From Anaerofustis sp. (GTDB taxonomy: Bacteria; Bacillota; Clostridia; Eubacteriales; Anaerofustaceae): a stretch of 64,000 bases of DNA. The stretch spans positions 1-64,000 of the forward strand of contig NZ_JAHZIA010000007.1 in the NCBI RefSeq assembly GCF_019420015.1, in the 5' to 3' direction. The translations under genes were made by a program, and so were the position numbers. The notes under the pieces are model-generated. The model searched no databases and had not been told where the DNA came from. It saw only the letters and a list, made by a program, of their open reading frames with translations. Position 1 is the first letter of the stretch, and each line of letters begins with the position of its first letter. Below are positions 33,577-41,790 of the stretch, piece by piece.

Positions 33577-34343
33577 GCAAGCTCTCCGTTAATGTTCGTA
33601 TTTAATTGGAACAGAGAAAATATATTATTTCTCTTTATTTCAAGCTGATTTAATATAAAATCTTTTACAAAATTATTATTAGGATTATGTATTATTTCTT
33701 CAGGTTTCCCATATTGTGATATACTTCCTTCGTTTATAATCAAAACTCTGTCTGATAAAGTCAAGGCTTCTTCGGGGTCATGAGTTACTATGATTGTCGT
33801 AAGATAAAGTTCTTTTGCTATTGTTTTAATTTTGTCTTTTATAGACTCCTTTATAACCCCATCAAGAGCACTCAAAGGTTCGTCTAAAAGAAGTATTTTA
33901 GGTTTCATAACCAAAGTTCTTGCCAATGCAACTCTTTGTTTTTGCCCACCTGATAATTGCTCTATTCTTTTATCCAAATGTTTTTCCAGCCCAAGTAAAT
34001 GTATAAGTTCATTTACCTCTTCTTTTGTTGAAATATCAGGATTATTTTTTAGTCCGTATGTTATATTTTCATAAGCATTTAAATTTGGAAATAAAGCATA
34101 GTCTTGAAAAACAATGTTAAATCCTCTTTTTTCCATAGATACATTTGTAATATCTTTTCCGTCAAACTCGATTATTCCGCTGTCTGCATCGGTTAAACCA
34201 AGTATTAAATTTAACAGTGTAGTCTTTCCGCTTCCGGACGGACCCAAAATAGAAACTATCTCTCCGTCATTTATTTCCAAATTAATATCTTCTAAAATGA
34301 CGTTATTATCATAAGATTTTTTTATATGTTCTAACTTAAGCAT
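33573..34343 (-). CDS. phnT: 2-aminoethylphosphonate ABC transporter ATP-binding protein
   Basis: A 256-residue ABC ATPase. Walker A is LGPSGSGKTTLL, the signature QLSGGQKQRVALARTL, Walker B KILLLDEPLSALD and the switch histidine VTHDPEEA. It belongs to the Fe3+/spermidine/phosphonate-type group. Start ATG 34343 is chosen for AAAGGAG eight bases upstream, giving the usual N-terminus MLKLEHIKKSY. It is the first gene of the five-gene phosphonate operon. No local regulator gene is present. Confidence 0.88.
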   Translation of the reverse strand: MLKLEHIKKSYDNNVILEDINLEINDGEIVSILGPSGSGKTTLLNLILGLTDADSGIIEFDGKDITNVSMEKRGFNIVFQDYALFPNLNAYENITYGLKNNPDISTKEEVNELIHLLGLEKHLDKRIEQLSGGQKQRVALARTLVMKPKILLLDEPLSALDGVIKESIKDKIKTIAKELYLTTIIVTHDPEEALTLSDRVLIINEGSISQYGKPEEIIHNPNNNFVKDFILNQLEIKRNNIFSLFQLNTNINGELA

Positions 34344-34530
34344 TTTTATTACTCCTTTTACTTTCTTGCTCAGTAAGTTTAACCAAAAAATAAAAAACAA
34401 ACTATCAAGATACTATTAAATTTTTGTAAATATTATGTAAACCAATAATTATAAAATTTGACCGATACTTTGCATATTTCTATCTCCAAGCTATTAATAT
34501 GAAATATCAACCAAAAATTTAAAGCAAATA

Positions 34531-34558
34531 AAAAATACCGTATTAAACGGTATTTTTT
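34531..34558 (-). terminator. terminator after the feo operon's HMA gene
   Basis: AAAATACCGT and ACGGTATTTT around ATTAA, just past the HMA-domain gene; flanked by A and T runs on both sides, so it may also end rightward RNA. Confidence 0.8.
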
Positions 34559-34563
34559 ACTCT

Positions 34564-34917
34564 TTATATAATTTTAAAACCTGCCGATTCAACGGCATTT
34601 TGAATATCTTTATCATCGATTTCTCTGTCATAGGATATTACAGCCTGTGATTTTTTCAAACTTACTTTTGCACTTACGCCATCTATTTTGTTGATTTCAT
34701 TCGTTAAACTTTCCACACAACGCTCGCAGTGCATACCTGAAATATTAATGGTTTTCTTTCCCATAACCGGGCCTGACAATTTCTTATCTTCGGTTTTTGA
34801 AATTTTTTCATACCCTCTGCCACAACAAGAACTTTCTCCTTTAAAATGCTTTATAGCTCCTTTTAAAGCAAGAACCATTAAAATAACACAAACTATAAGC
34901 ACTAACATATCTGCCAT
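34564..34917 (-). CDS. FeoB-associated Cys-rich membrane segment fused to a heavy-metal-associated domain
   Basis: A 117-residue protein with two parts. Residues 3-24 are a membrane segment followed by SSCCGRGY, as in FeoB-associated Cys-rich membrane proteins. Residues 55-117 form a complete HMA/copper-chaperone fold with the metal motif GMHCERC (Cys64, Cys67) and a YDREIDDKDIQNAVESAGF end. A membrane-tethered metal chaperone is the natural reading. It ends the feo operon, 12 bases after a 51-residue membrane protein. Whether it handles Fe2+, Cu+ or another metal is unknown; HMA domains usually bind Cu+ or Zn2+, so its place in an iron operon is notable. Confidence 0.83.
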   Translation of the reverse strand: MADMLVLIVCVILMVLALKGAIKHFKGESSCCGRGYEKISKTEDKKLSGPVMGKKTINISGMHCERCVESLTNEINKIDGVSAKVSLKKSQAVISYDREIDDKDIQNAVESAGFKII

Positions 34918-34929
34918 TTGTTCTTCCTC

Positions 34930-35085
34930 CTACCGCTCGTCTTTAAATTTCCTATCCTTTTTATTCAAAGACCTGTTTTTTATAAACAAATATAACTGAT
35001 ACAGAGAGACACCTACAATATAAATTAAAATAATTAACAGAAAAAACCAAAACATAGAACTTGTAACATTTGACGGATTTCCCAT
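34930..35085 (-). CDS. 51-residue single-pass membrane protein in the feo operon
   Basis: A short gene starting ATG 35085 and ending TAG 34930. The product begins MGNPSNVTSSM, has one strongly hydrophobic segment (about residues 11-35, FWFFLLIILIYIVGVSLYQLYLF) and a very basic tail (KNRSLNKKDRKFKDER) that should face the cytoplasm. AAGGGTAG precedes the start. It lies 17 bases after the Cys-rich gene and 12 bases before the HMA gene, so it belongs to the operon. I know no family for it; it could be a small FeoB accessory subunit in the manner of FeoC, but no FeoC motif is visible. Confidence 0.7.
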   Translation of the reverse strand: MGNPSNVTSSMFWFFLLIILIYIVGVSLYQLYLFIKNRSLNKKDRKFKDER

Positions 35086-35102
35086 TTTAATCTACCCTTC
35101 TT

Positions 35103-35276
35103 TTACTTATATATATTTTCATAATAAGGATTTGAACAGCTCGAACATCCGCTGCACCCGCAACAACTTCCACAACATCCCCCTGATGCTTTTGCTTTTT
35201 TATTTTTCTTATGTCTGTTGATAATAACGAAAGCACAATAACCTATTACAAGTGCTAATACAATTATATCTGCCAT
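35103..35276 (-). CDS. FeoB-associated Cys-rich membrane protein
   Basis: A 57-residue protein. The first 20 residues, MADIIVLALVIGYCAFVIIN, form a membrane segment; then comes a basic patch (RHKKNKKAKA) and a cysteine-rich tail, SGGCCGSCCGCSGCSSC, with eight cysteines. This matches the FeoB-associated Cys-rich family found after feoB in Clostridia; the tail could hold Fe2+ or an iron-sulfur cluster. ATG 35276 follows AAAGGAG. It is separated from feoB by a hairpin, so its expression relative to feoB may be damped. Confidence 0.85.
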   Translation of the reverse strand: MADIIVLALVIGYCAFVIINRHKKNKKAKASGGCCGSCCGCSGCSSCSNPYYENIYK

Positions 35277-35301
35277 GATGTAAATCTCCTTTGTTTAAAA
35301 G

Positions 35302-35324
35302 CCGGATACATTAAATGTATCCGG
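35302..35324 (-). terminator. internal hairpin between feoB and the small genes
   Basis: CCGGATACATT and AATGTATCCGG form a strong stem 28 bases after the feoB stop. On the minus strand only CTTTTAAAC follows, a weak T tract, so it may be a partial terminator or an mRNA-stabilising end. Confidence 0.6.
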
Positions 35325-35351
35325 TAATTTTTAATAATAGTATATTATATA

Positions 35352-37535
35352 TTATGCTCCTTGTACAGACCTCTTGGAATAAACCTTTTGATTCTTATAA
35401 GGATCAGGTCTAAACAATAAGAACAAAATTGCTAATAAGAATATGAATCCCACTGCAGTACCAAATCCAAATGCTCCGCCAAGTAAGAAAGACCCTATTT
35501 GATAAACACATAAACATACTACATATGCAAATATGTTTTGGAATAAAATCGCAAACCAGAACCATTTTCTTGACTGCATTTGCTGAGCCATAGTAGCTAT
35601 TGCCGCAAGACATGGTGAGTCAAGCATATTGAACAGCAAGAACGAAAATGCTGCTATAGTTGAAGGGAACCACATGTGTACAGCCTGTGCAACTGTTACC
35701 ACATCTTCAGATGCATCCCCTGCAACATTTGCAAGTACTCCCATCGTAGTAACAATTGCTTCTTTTGCAGTAAAGCCAGAAAGCGAAGCCGCGACAGGCT
35801 GCCATTCTCCAAATCCCAAAGGTGCAAATATAGGCGCTATTGCTCCGCCAATAACAGCAAGTAAACTGTCTTTGCTTTCTTCAACCATTGTGAAACTTCC
35901 GTCAACAAATCCAAAACCTCCAAGGAACCACATAACAACGCAAGCCAAGAATAAAATTGTTCCCGCTTTAATAATAAAGCCTTTAAGTCTTTCCCATACA
36001 TGAAGAAGGACCGTTTTAACTTGAGGAACATGATACTGAGGAAGTTCCATAACAAACGGAGCCGGCTTTCCAGAGAAAGGTTTTGTTTTCTTAAGAATAA
36101 TCGCCGATACAAGAACAGCCGCGATACCGATAAAGTACATAAGAGGGGCAATAAATCCTCCGGCTTCATAACTTCCTGTAGCATAACTTGCCATGACTCC
36201 ACCCATTAAGGCAATAACAGGGAGCTTCGCACCGCAAGGAATAAACGTTGCTGTCATAATTGTAAGACGCCTGTCATTATCCTGTTCAATCGTCTTAGAT
36301 GCCATAATACCAGGAATACCACATCCTGAAGATATTAACAGAGGAATAAAACTTTTCCCTGACAATCCAAAATGTCTGAATACCCTGTCCATTACGAATG
36401 CAATACGCACCATATATCCACAGTCCTCAAGTATTGATAAGAATAGGAATAAGATGGCCATCTGAGGAACAAATCCAAGAACAGCACCCACACCGCCTAT
36501 AATACCATCAACAACAAGACTGTAAACGACGTCTCCCGTACCTATACTTGTAAGGATACCGCCTACAAAATCCTGAATTGCCACTACGAAAACATCATTT
36601 GTCCAATTGGTAACCAATGTACCTATTGTCGTAACTGATATGTAATATACAATAAACATAACGGCAATAAAAATCGGAATACCTAAGAAACGGTTCGTTA
36701 CTATTTTGTCTATTTTATCTGATACAGTTAATTTTTCTTTGCCTTTTTTAACAGTTGTCTTAACGATTTTTTGAATGAATTTATAACGCTCGTCCGTTAC
36801 AATACTTTCCATATCATCATCATGCTTTTCTTCAAGTTCTTTTCTGTTATTTTCTATAACCTGGCTGCCTTCAGCCGAAACATGAATACTTTCCACAACT
36901 TTATTGTCATTTTCCAATAACTTAACTGCATACCATCTTTTCTTATCTTCTGATACAGACTTAGGAAGATATTCTAGAACCTCTTTTATGGCACTCTCTA
37001 ATTCACCTGAGAATATTTCATCCGGAAGTTTAACATTCTTTTGCTTTGCAACTTTTACGGCTTCATCAATAAGTTCGCTTAGTCCTGTTCTTTTTAAAGC
37101 CGAAGTCTCTACTATAGGACATCCAAGAAGCATCGAAAGACGCTTTGTGTCTATCTTCATTCCTCTTTTGTCAATTAAATCCGCCATGTTAAGAGCTACT
37201 ACAACAGGAATGCCGGTTTCTATTAATTGAGTCGTCAAATAAAGGTTTCTCTCAATATTGGTTGCATCCACGAGGTCAATAATAACATCTGGATTTTCAT
37301 TTAATAAATAGTCACGGCTTACCACTTCTTCCAATGTATATGGTGAAAGAGAATAAATACCCGGAAGGTCAGTAATGATAACTTCATCTTTTTTTCTGGA
37401 TTTAAGTTTACCTTCCTTTTTTTCAACAGTAACTCCCGGCCAGTTGCCGACATACTGATTAGATCCGGTCAAACTGTTAAACATAGTCGTTTTACCACAG
37501 TTTGGATTACCGGCAAGTGCAATTTTAATTGCCAT
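35352..37535 (-). CDS. feoB: ferrous iron transport protein B
   Basis: A 727-residue Fe2+ transporter. The N-terminal GTPase domain has G1 GNPNCGKTTMFN (9-20), G3 DLPGIYSL and G4 LNMADL. A linker follows, then the membrane domain from about residue 275 with the two Gate motifs, including GYMVRIAFVMDRVFRHFGLSGKSFIPLL, and SSGCGIPGIMA. The length fits Clostridial FeoB. It follows two feoA genes and precedes small Cys-rich and HMA proteins. A palindromic operator overlies the operon promoter, consistent with repression by iron. Confidence 0.96.
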   Translation of the reverse strand: MAIKIALAGNPNCGKTTMFNSLTGSNQYVGNWPGVTVEKKEGKLKSRKKDEVIITDLPGIYSLSPYTLEEVVSRDYLLNENPDVIIDLVDATNIERNLYLTTQLIETGIPVVVALNMADLIDKRGMKIDTKRLSMLLGCPIVETSALKRTGLSELIDEAVKVAKQKNVKLPDEIFSGELESAIKEVLEYLPKSVSEDKKRWYAVKLLENDNKVVESIHVSAEGSQVIENNRKELEEKHDDDMESIVTDERYKFIQKIVKTTVKKGKEKLTVSDKIDKIVTNRFLGIPIFIAVMFIVYYISVTTIGTLVTNWTNDVFVVAIQDFVGGILTSIGTGDVVYSLVVDGIIGGVGAVLGFVPQMAILFLFLSILEDCGYMVRIAFVMDRVFRHFGLSGKSFIPLLISSGCGIPGIMASKTIEQDNDRRLTIMTATFIPCGAKLPVIALMGGVMASYATGSYEAGGFIAPLMYFIGIAAVLVSAIILKKTKPFSGKPAPFVMELPQYHVPQVKTVLLHVWERLKGFIIKAGTILFLACVVMWFLGGFGFVDGSFTMVEESKDSLLAVIGGAIAPIFAPLGFGEWQPVAASLSGFTAKEAIVTTMGVLANVAGDASEDVVTVAQAVHMWFPSTIAAFSFLLFNMLDSPCLAAIATMAQQMQSRKWFWFAILFQNIFAYVVCLCVYQIGSFLLGGAFGFGTAVGFIFLLAILFLLFRPDPYKNQKVYSKRSVQGA

Positions 37536-37601
37536 TATATTACCTCCTTGAAATTGTTTGTTCTGTTAACTTTTTATAAATACTGCTTGTGGCATTAGAA
37601 T

Positions 37602-37820
37602 TTATTTTACTTCAACGCATTTAGCATCTTCTTTTCTTACAGAAAGTTCATAGCCTCTTACCGTAATCTCAACGGGATCTCCGAGAGGTGCCACTTTCCT
37701 GATATAAAGTTCACTTCCCTTAGTTATTCCCATATCCATTATGCGGCGTTTATAAGCACTGTCTCCTTCTATTTTTGTAACTACGACCGTGCTTCCAACT
37801 TTTGCTTCGCCTAAAGTCAT
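37602..37820 (-). CDS. feoA: FeoA family protein (second copy)
   Basis: A 72-residue SH3-like protein with the FeoA pattern: MTLGEAKVGSTVVVTKIEG, DMGITKGSELYIRKVAPLGDPVEITVRGYELSVRKEDAKCV. FeoA associates with FeoB on the cytoplasmic side and is needed for Fe2+ uptake. It lies 66 bases before feoB and 46 bases after the first feoA. Two unequal FeoA proteins ahead of feoB are usual in Clostridia and suggest different contacts. AAAGGAG precedes ATG. Confidence 0.93.
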   Translation of the reverse strand: MTLGEAKVGSTVVVTKIEGDSAYKRRIMDMGITKGSELYIRKVAPLGDPVEITVRGYELSVRKEDAKCVEVK

Positions 37821-37866
37821 TGTTAATTTCTCCTTTCTATAAACTAAACTTTTACTACAAAAGACA

Positions 37867-38079
37867 CTAAACCATTATGTGCCTTGCCATATCCTGATTT
37901 ACGGCAATCCTAGAATCTTTAATGTTAACTATTATATTGCCTCCGATTGAAGATACAATGTTTACCTTCGTTCCGCTTACAAAACCCAAATTTTCCAAAA
38001 AACGTTTTGTTTCTTCGTTTCCCTTAACTCTTTGTATAACGGCTTCCTCACCTGTATTTATCATTGTCAGCGGCATCAT
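37867..38079 (-). CDS. feoA: FeoA family protein (first copy)
   Basis: A 70-residue SH3-like protein and first gene of the feo operon. It reads MMPLTMINTGEEAVIQRVKGNEETKRFLENLGFVSGTKVNIVSSIGGNIIVNIKDSRIAVNQDMARHIMV, shown here in outline: two FeoA-type strands, the LGF-x-x-G turn, and the RIAVNQDMARHI end. It is clearly different from the second FeoA, which lacks the NQDMAR end. GAGGGGG lies upstream of ATG 38079. Confidence 0.93.
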   Translation of the reverse strand: MMPLTMINTGEEAVIQRVKGNEETKRFLENLGFVSGTKVNIVSSIGGNIIVNIKDSRIAVNQDMARHIMV

Positions 38080-38142
38080 TCTTACCCCCTCTTTCTTTAA
38101 TCAAACTGAAAATACAATTTTTTCATTTATTTTCATAGAAAA

Positions 38143-38201
38143 GTTAGCCATAGCTTACTTCTTTATGAAGTTAGTATACGCTAACAATTTATGGAAGTCA
38201 A
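38143..38201 (-). promoter_or_regulatory. feo promoter with tandem metalloregulator operators
   Basis: On the minus strand TTGACT (38201-38196) and TATACT (38178-38173) have a 17-base spacer. The palindrome GTTAGTATACGCTAAC (38170-38185) covers the whole -10 box. A second, less perfect copy, GTTAGCCATAGCTTAC (38143-38158), lies just after the start point, 27 bp away. A repressor on these sites would block transcription; the DtxR/IdeR type is the best guess, because its sites contain TTAG and CTAA arms. Confidence 0.78.
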
Positions 38202-38508
38202 GTATTTTTTCATAATATTCAAAGAAAATAAACCTAAAAAATAAAAGAATTTAAAAATTTACTTTATGAAACAACAGGCATTATTATTTGGTTACAATAT
38301 GTAAAAACATTGAAAACGAATAAATATTTACAATAGATAATTTATAATAATTTCCATCATAAAATTCCATTTTGTAAAACAATGAAAAACAAATTAACGA
38401 ATTTAAATGATAAATCGAGAATAAAAATTAATCTAAAAATTTAATATTATACGAAATTAAAATATAGAATAAAGCTTAAAAATAAAAAATATATCTCCTC
38501 TTAACAAT
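38202..38508. other. intergenic stretch between feo promoter and pflB terminator, nothing recognised
   Basis: About 300 bases of AT-rich DNA between divergently read units' ends. I find no open frame with a ribosome site and no further copy of the GTTAG palindrome. Confidence 0.5.
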
Positions 38509-38540
38509 AAAAGCAGCAATAAAATATTGCTGCTTTTATA
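38509..38540 (-). terminator. terminator after pflB
   Basis: AAAAGCAGCAATA and TATTGCTGCTTTT form a stem; on the minus strand ATTGTT follows. Confidence 0.85.
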
Positions 38541-38549
38541 TGATAATTA

Positions 38550-40778
38550 TTAAATACATTCATGGAATGTTCTTTTAATAACTTCAAGCTGTTGTTCTTT
38601 TGAAAGTCTATTGAAGTTAACGGCATATCCTGAAACTCTAATTGTAAGAGTTGGATATTTTTCAGGATGATCCATAGCGTCAATAAGAACTTCTCTGTTC
38701 ATTACATTTACATTTAAATGATGTGCTCCTTGATAGAAATATCCGTCTAAAATATTTACAAGATTTTCAATTCTTTGTTCTTCTGATTTACCAAGTGCAT
38801 CAGGTACAATTGAGAATGTATTCGAGATACCATCTTGACATACATTTCTATATGGAATTTTTGCAACAGAGTTAAGCGAAGCAAGAGCTCCGTTAATATC
38901 TCTTCCGTGCATTGGGTTTGCACCAGGAGCTAAAGGTTCTCCAACTTTTCTTCCGTCAGGAGTACTTCCCGTTTTCTTTCCGTACATAACGTTACTTGTA
39001 ATTGTAAGAGCAGAAAGAGTATGAATTGCATCTCTGTAGATATGATGTTTTTTAAGTTGTTTAAAGAAGTATGTTACAGCCTCAACAGCAAGTAAATCTA
39101 CTTTGTCATCATCATTTCCGTATTTAGGGAAATCTCCTTCAATTTCAAAATCAACGGCAACTCCGTTTTCGTTTCTGATTGGTTTTACTTTTGCAAATTT
39201 AATTGCAGAAAGTGAGTCAGCCGCAACAGAAAGTCCGGCAATACCAAATGCGGTAATTCTTTCAACATCTGTATCATGAAGAGCCATTTGAACTGCTTCA
39301 TAAGCATATTTATCATGCATATAGTGAATAATGTTTAATGTATCTACATATAGCTCAGCAACATATGAAAGAACTTTTTTGTAGTTTTCCATTACTTTAT
39401 CAAAATCAAGAACATCATCTTTGATAGGTTCAATTCCAGGAACTACTTTAATTCCTTTTAATTCATCAACCCCGCCGTTAATTGCATATAAAAGTGATTT
39501 TGCAACATTTGCTCTTGCTCCGAAGAATTGCATTTGTTTACCAATTGTCATAGCTGATACACAACATGCAATACCGTAATCATCACCATAAACTGGTCTC
39601 ATTACATCGTCATTTTCATATTGAATAGAGTCTGTATCAATACTCATTTTTGCACAGTACTTTTTGAAGTTTTCAGGTAAATGTTCACTCCAAAGTACTG
39701 TTAAGTTTGGTTCAGGAGCTGTTCCCAAATTCGTTAGAGTATGTAAGTAACGGAATGAGTTTTTAGTAACCAATGTTTTTCCGTTAATACCCATACCACC
39801 TATCGATTCAGTTACCCATGTAGGATCTCCTCCGAATAATTCATTGTATTCCGGAGTTCTAAGATGCCTTACAAGTCTTAATTTAATAATGAATTGGTCA
39901 ATTAATTCTTGAGCTTCTTTTTCCGTTATTACATTGTTTTTAAGGTCTCTTTCAATGTAAATATCAAGGAATGTAGAAGTTCTTCCAAGGGAAGTAGCAG
40001 CACCGTTATTTTCTTTAATACCGGCAAGATATCCGAAATATAAAGCTTGTACGGCTTCTTTTGCATTTGTTGCAGGTTTTGAAATATCTACGCCGTAAGA
40101 CATAGCCATATTTTTAAGTCTGCCTAAATTTCTGATTTGTTCGCTTACTTCTTCTCTGAGTCTTATTCTGTCTTCACTCATTGGACCGTCTAAGTTTTCA
40201 AGATCCATTTGTTTTTCTTCAATAAGCTTGTCCACACCATAAAGAGCAACTCTTCTGTAGTCACCTATAATTCTACCTCTGCCGTATGCATCAGGAAGAC
40301 CTGTTAAAAGCCCCGCAGTTCTTGCAAGTCTTGTTCTTTTTGGATAAGCATCAAAAACACCGTCATTATGTGTTTTTCTGTATTCTTTAAAATGTTTTTC
40401 AATATCTTCGTTTAGTTTATATCCATATTGTTCAAGGGCAGAAGTTGCCATTCTCATTCCACCGTAAATATTTACAATTCTTTTTAGTGGAGCGTCTGTT
40501 TGAAGTCCGACAATAACTTCATTATCTTTATCTATATAGCCAGGTTTAAAATTTTCAATACCCGATACAGTATCTACTTCAACATCAATTATACCTTTTT
40601 TAATTTCCTCAACGATTAAGTCATGAGCCTTTGCCCAAACTTTATCTGTTTTTTCCGTTGTTCCTTCTAAGAAAGAGTCATCACCTTCGTAAGCAGTGTA
40701 GTTTCTTTGAATAAAATCTCTTACGTTTATTTCTTTTTCCCAAACACCGCTTTTAAAATCATACCATGGATTAGTCAT
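38550..40778 (-). CDS. pflB: formate C-acetyltransferase (pyruvate formate-lyase)
   Basis: A 742-residue glycyl radical enzyme that converts pyruvate and CoA into acetyl-CoA and formate under anaerobic conditions. The catalytic pair Cys405-Cys406 is in YGIACCVSAM, and the radical glycine is Gly717 in RVSGYAVNF near the C-terminus. Motifs such as RRVALYGVDKLI and STPDGRKVGEPLAPGANPMHGRD are those of true PflB rather than glycerol dehydratase or choline lyase. It follows its activase gene with a 23-base gap and a GGGAGG ribosome site. Confidence 0.97.
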   Translation of the reverse strand: MTNPWYDFKSGVWEKEINVRDFIQRNYTAYEGDDSFLEGTTEKTDKVWAKAHDLIVEEIKKGIIDVEVDTVSGIENFKPGYIDKDNEVIVGLQTDAPLKRIVNIYGGMRMATSALEQYGYKLNEDIEKHFKEYRKTHNDGVFDAYPKRTRLARTAGLLTGLPDAYGRGRIIGDYRRVALYGVDKLIEEKQMDLENLDGPMSEDRIRLREEVSEQIRNLGRLKNMAMSYGVDISKPATNAKEAVQALYFGYLAGIKENNGAATSLGRTSTFLDIYIERDLKNNVITEKEAQELIDQFIIKLRLVRHLRTPEYNELFGGDPTWVTESIGGMGINGKTLVTKNSFRYLHTLTNLGTAPEPNLTVLWSEHLPENFKKYCAKMSIDTDSIQYENDDVMRPVYGDDYGIACCVSAMTIGKQMQFFGARANVAKSLLYAINGGVDELKGIKVVPGIEPIKDDVLDFDKVMENYKKVLSYVAELYVDTLNIIHYMHDKYAYEAVQMALHDTDVERITAFGIAGLSVAADSLSAIKFAKVKPIRNENGVAVDFEIEGDFPKYGNDDDKVDLLAVEAVTYFFKQLKKHHIYRDAIHTLSALTITSNVMYGKKTGSTPDGRKVGEPLAPGANPMHGRDINGALASLNSVAKIPYRNVCQDGISNTFSIVPDALGKSEEQRIENLVNILDGYFYQGAHHLNVNVMNREVLIDAMDHPEKYPTLTIRVSGYAVNFNRLSKEQQLEVIKRTFHECI

Positions 40779-40801
40779 ATAATTCCTCCCTTGACTTAAA
40801 T

Positions 40802-41503
40802 TTATTTATTAAAAAATATCTTTTGATATTTTTCAACCACATCTTTTTCCATAGGTTTTATATTCTCCAAAGAATAATCAATTCCCATGACATTGTACTT
40901 TTCCTTTCCAAGTTGATGGAAAGGAAGAAGTTCAACTTTTTCAACATTTTTTATTGTATCAATATACCTTTTTAAATCTTTTATATGTTCTTCACTGTCC
41001 GTAAGCCCAGGCACAACAACGTGCCTTATCCATATTGGTATATTGTTTTCTTGTACCTTTTCAATGAATTTTAAAGTTTCATCTTGTTTTCTTCTTGTTA
41101 TTTCATTATATTTTTCATAATCTTCATGTTTTATATCATAAAGAATTAAATCAGTATATTTAAGTATTTCATCATAATCACCCTTACCGTACCCCGCGGT
41201 ATCAATACAAGTGTGAATATCAAGCTCTTTACATTTTTTTAAAAGCTCAAGCAAAAATTCCGACTGCATTAAAGGTTCTCCTCCGGAAAAAGTGACTCCT
41301 CCGTTATTTTTAAAATAAGGTTTAAAACGCTTTATTTTATTTATAACTTCTTCAGCCGTCATTTCTTCGCCTGCACACAAATCCCATGTATCCGGATTAT
41401 GACAATACAAACATCTAAGATTGCATCCTTGAAAGAATACAACCGTTCGTATTCCGGGACCATCTACGAGCCCCATAGATTCTATTGAATGTATTCTTCC
41501 CAT
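40802..41503 (-). CDS. pflA: pyruvate formate-lyase activating enzyme
   Basis: A 233-residue radical SAM enzyme that abstracts hydrogen from the PflB glycine. The [4Fe-4S] motif CNLRCLYC is near residue 30, with GLVDGPGIRTVVFFQGC before it and FSGGEPLMQ after. HHVV-type RHVVVPGLTDSEEH and ELLPFHQLGKEKY are also typical. It has only the minimal domain and no ferredoxin insert, as in PflA. It is first in the pflA-pflB operon, reversed relative to the common pflB-pflA order. AAAGGAGG precedes ATG. Confidence 0.95.
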   Translation of the reverse strand: MGRIHSIESMGLVDGPGIRTVVFFQGCNLRCLYCHNPDTWDLCAGEEMTAEEVINKIKRFKPYFKNNGGVTFSGGEPLMQSEFLLELLKKCKELDIHTCIDTAGYGKGDYDEILKYTDLILYDIKHEDYEKYNEITRRKQDETLKFIEKVQENNIPIWIRHVVVPGLTDSEEHIKDLKRYIDTIKNVEKVELLPFHQLGKEKYNVMGIDYSLENIKPMEKDVVEKYQKIFFNK

Positions 41504-41649
41504 ATTTCCTCCTTTTAAGATTAAATGTCTATATATGTTATTTTAACTTATTTCATACCTTTAAACAATATAATTTAATCGGTATTAAATATTTTTTATT
41601 GTTTTTATTCCTCCTTATTTAAATTAACAATAAATATATTGTTTAATAC

Positions 41650-41680
41650 ATTATACAATAAAATGTTAGTTTATGCTAAC
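41650..41680 (-). promoter_or_regulatory. pfl promoter with the feo-type palindrome
   Basis: TATAAT (41655-41650) lies 18 bases after a weak -35, TTAGCA (41679-41674). The palindrome GTTAGTTTATGCTAAC (41665-41680) spans this -35 region. It differs from the feo operator at only 2 of 16 positions. The site is 162 bases before the pflA start and 111 bases before the CDF gene, so either gene could be its target; overlap with the -35 favours pfl. Confidence 0.6.
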
Positions 41681-41736
41681 ATTTTATCAAAAAAATAATA
41701 TTTTTTATTTATTACGAAATATTTGAATATAAAGCT

Positions 41737-41765
41737 TTGTAAATATTTTTAAAATATAGTATTAT
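41737..41765 (+). promoter_or_regulatory. promoter of the CDF exporter gene
   Basis: TTGTAA (41737-41742) and TATTAT (41760-41765), 17-base spacer, 26 bases before the start codon. Confidence 0.5.
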
Positions 41766-41790
41766 AGCTTACATAAAAGGAGATGACATT

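Noticed and set aside
29078..34343. C-P lyase type phosphonate operon
   Set aside because: No phnGHIJKLM genes are present; the cluster encodes the phosphonatase route only.
41625..41645. AACAATA...TATTGTT inverted repeat in the pfl leader as a Rex operator
   Set aside because: The arms lack the TTGTTAA/TTAACAA spacing of Rex sites, and such AT palindromes are common in this DNA.
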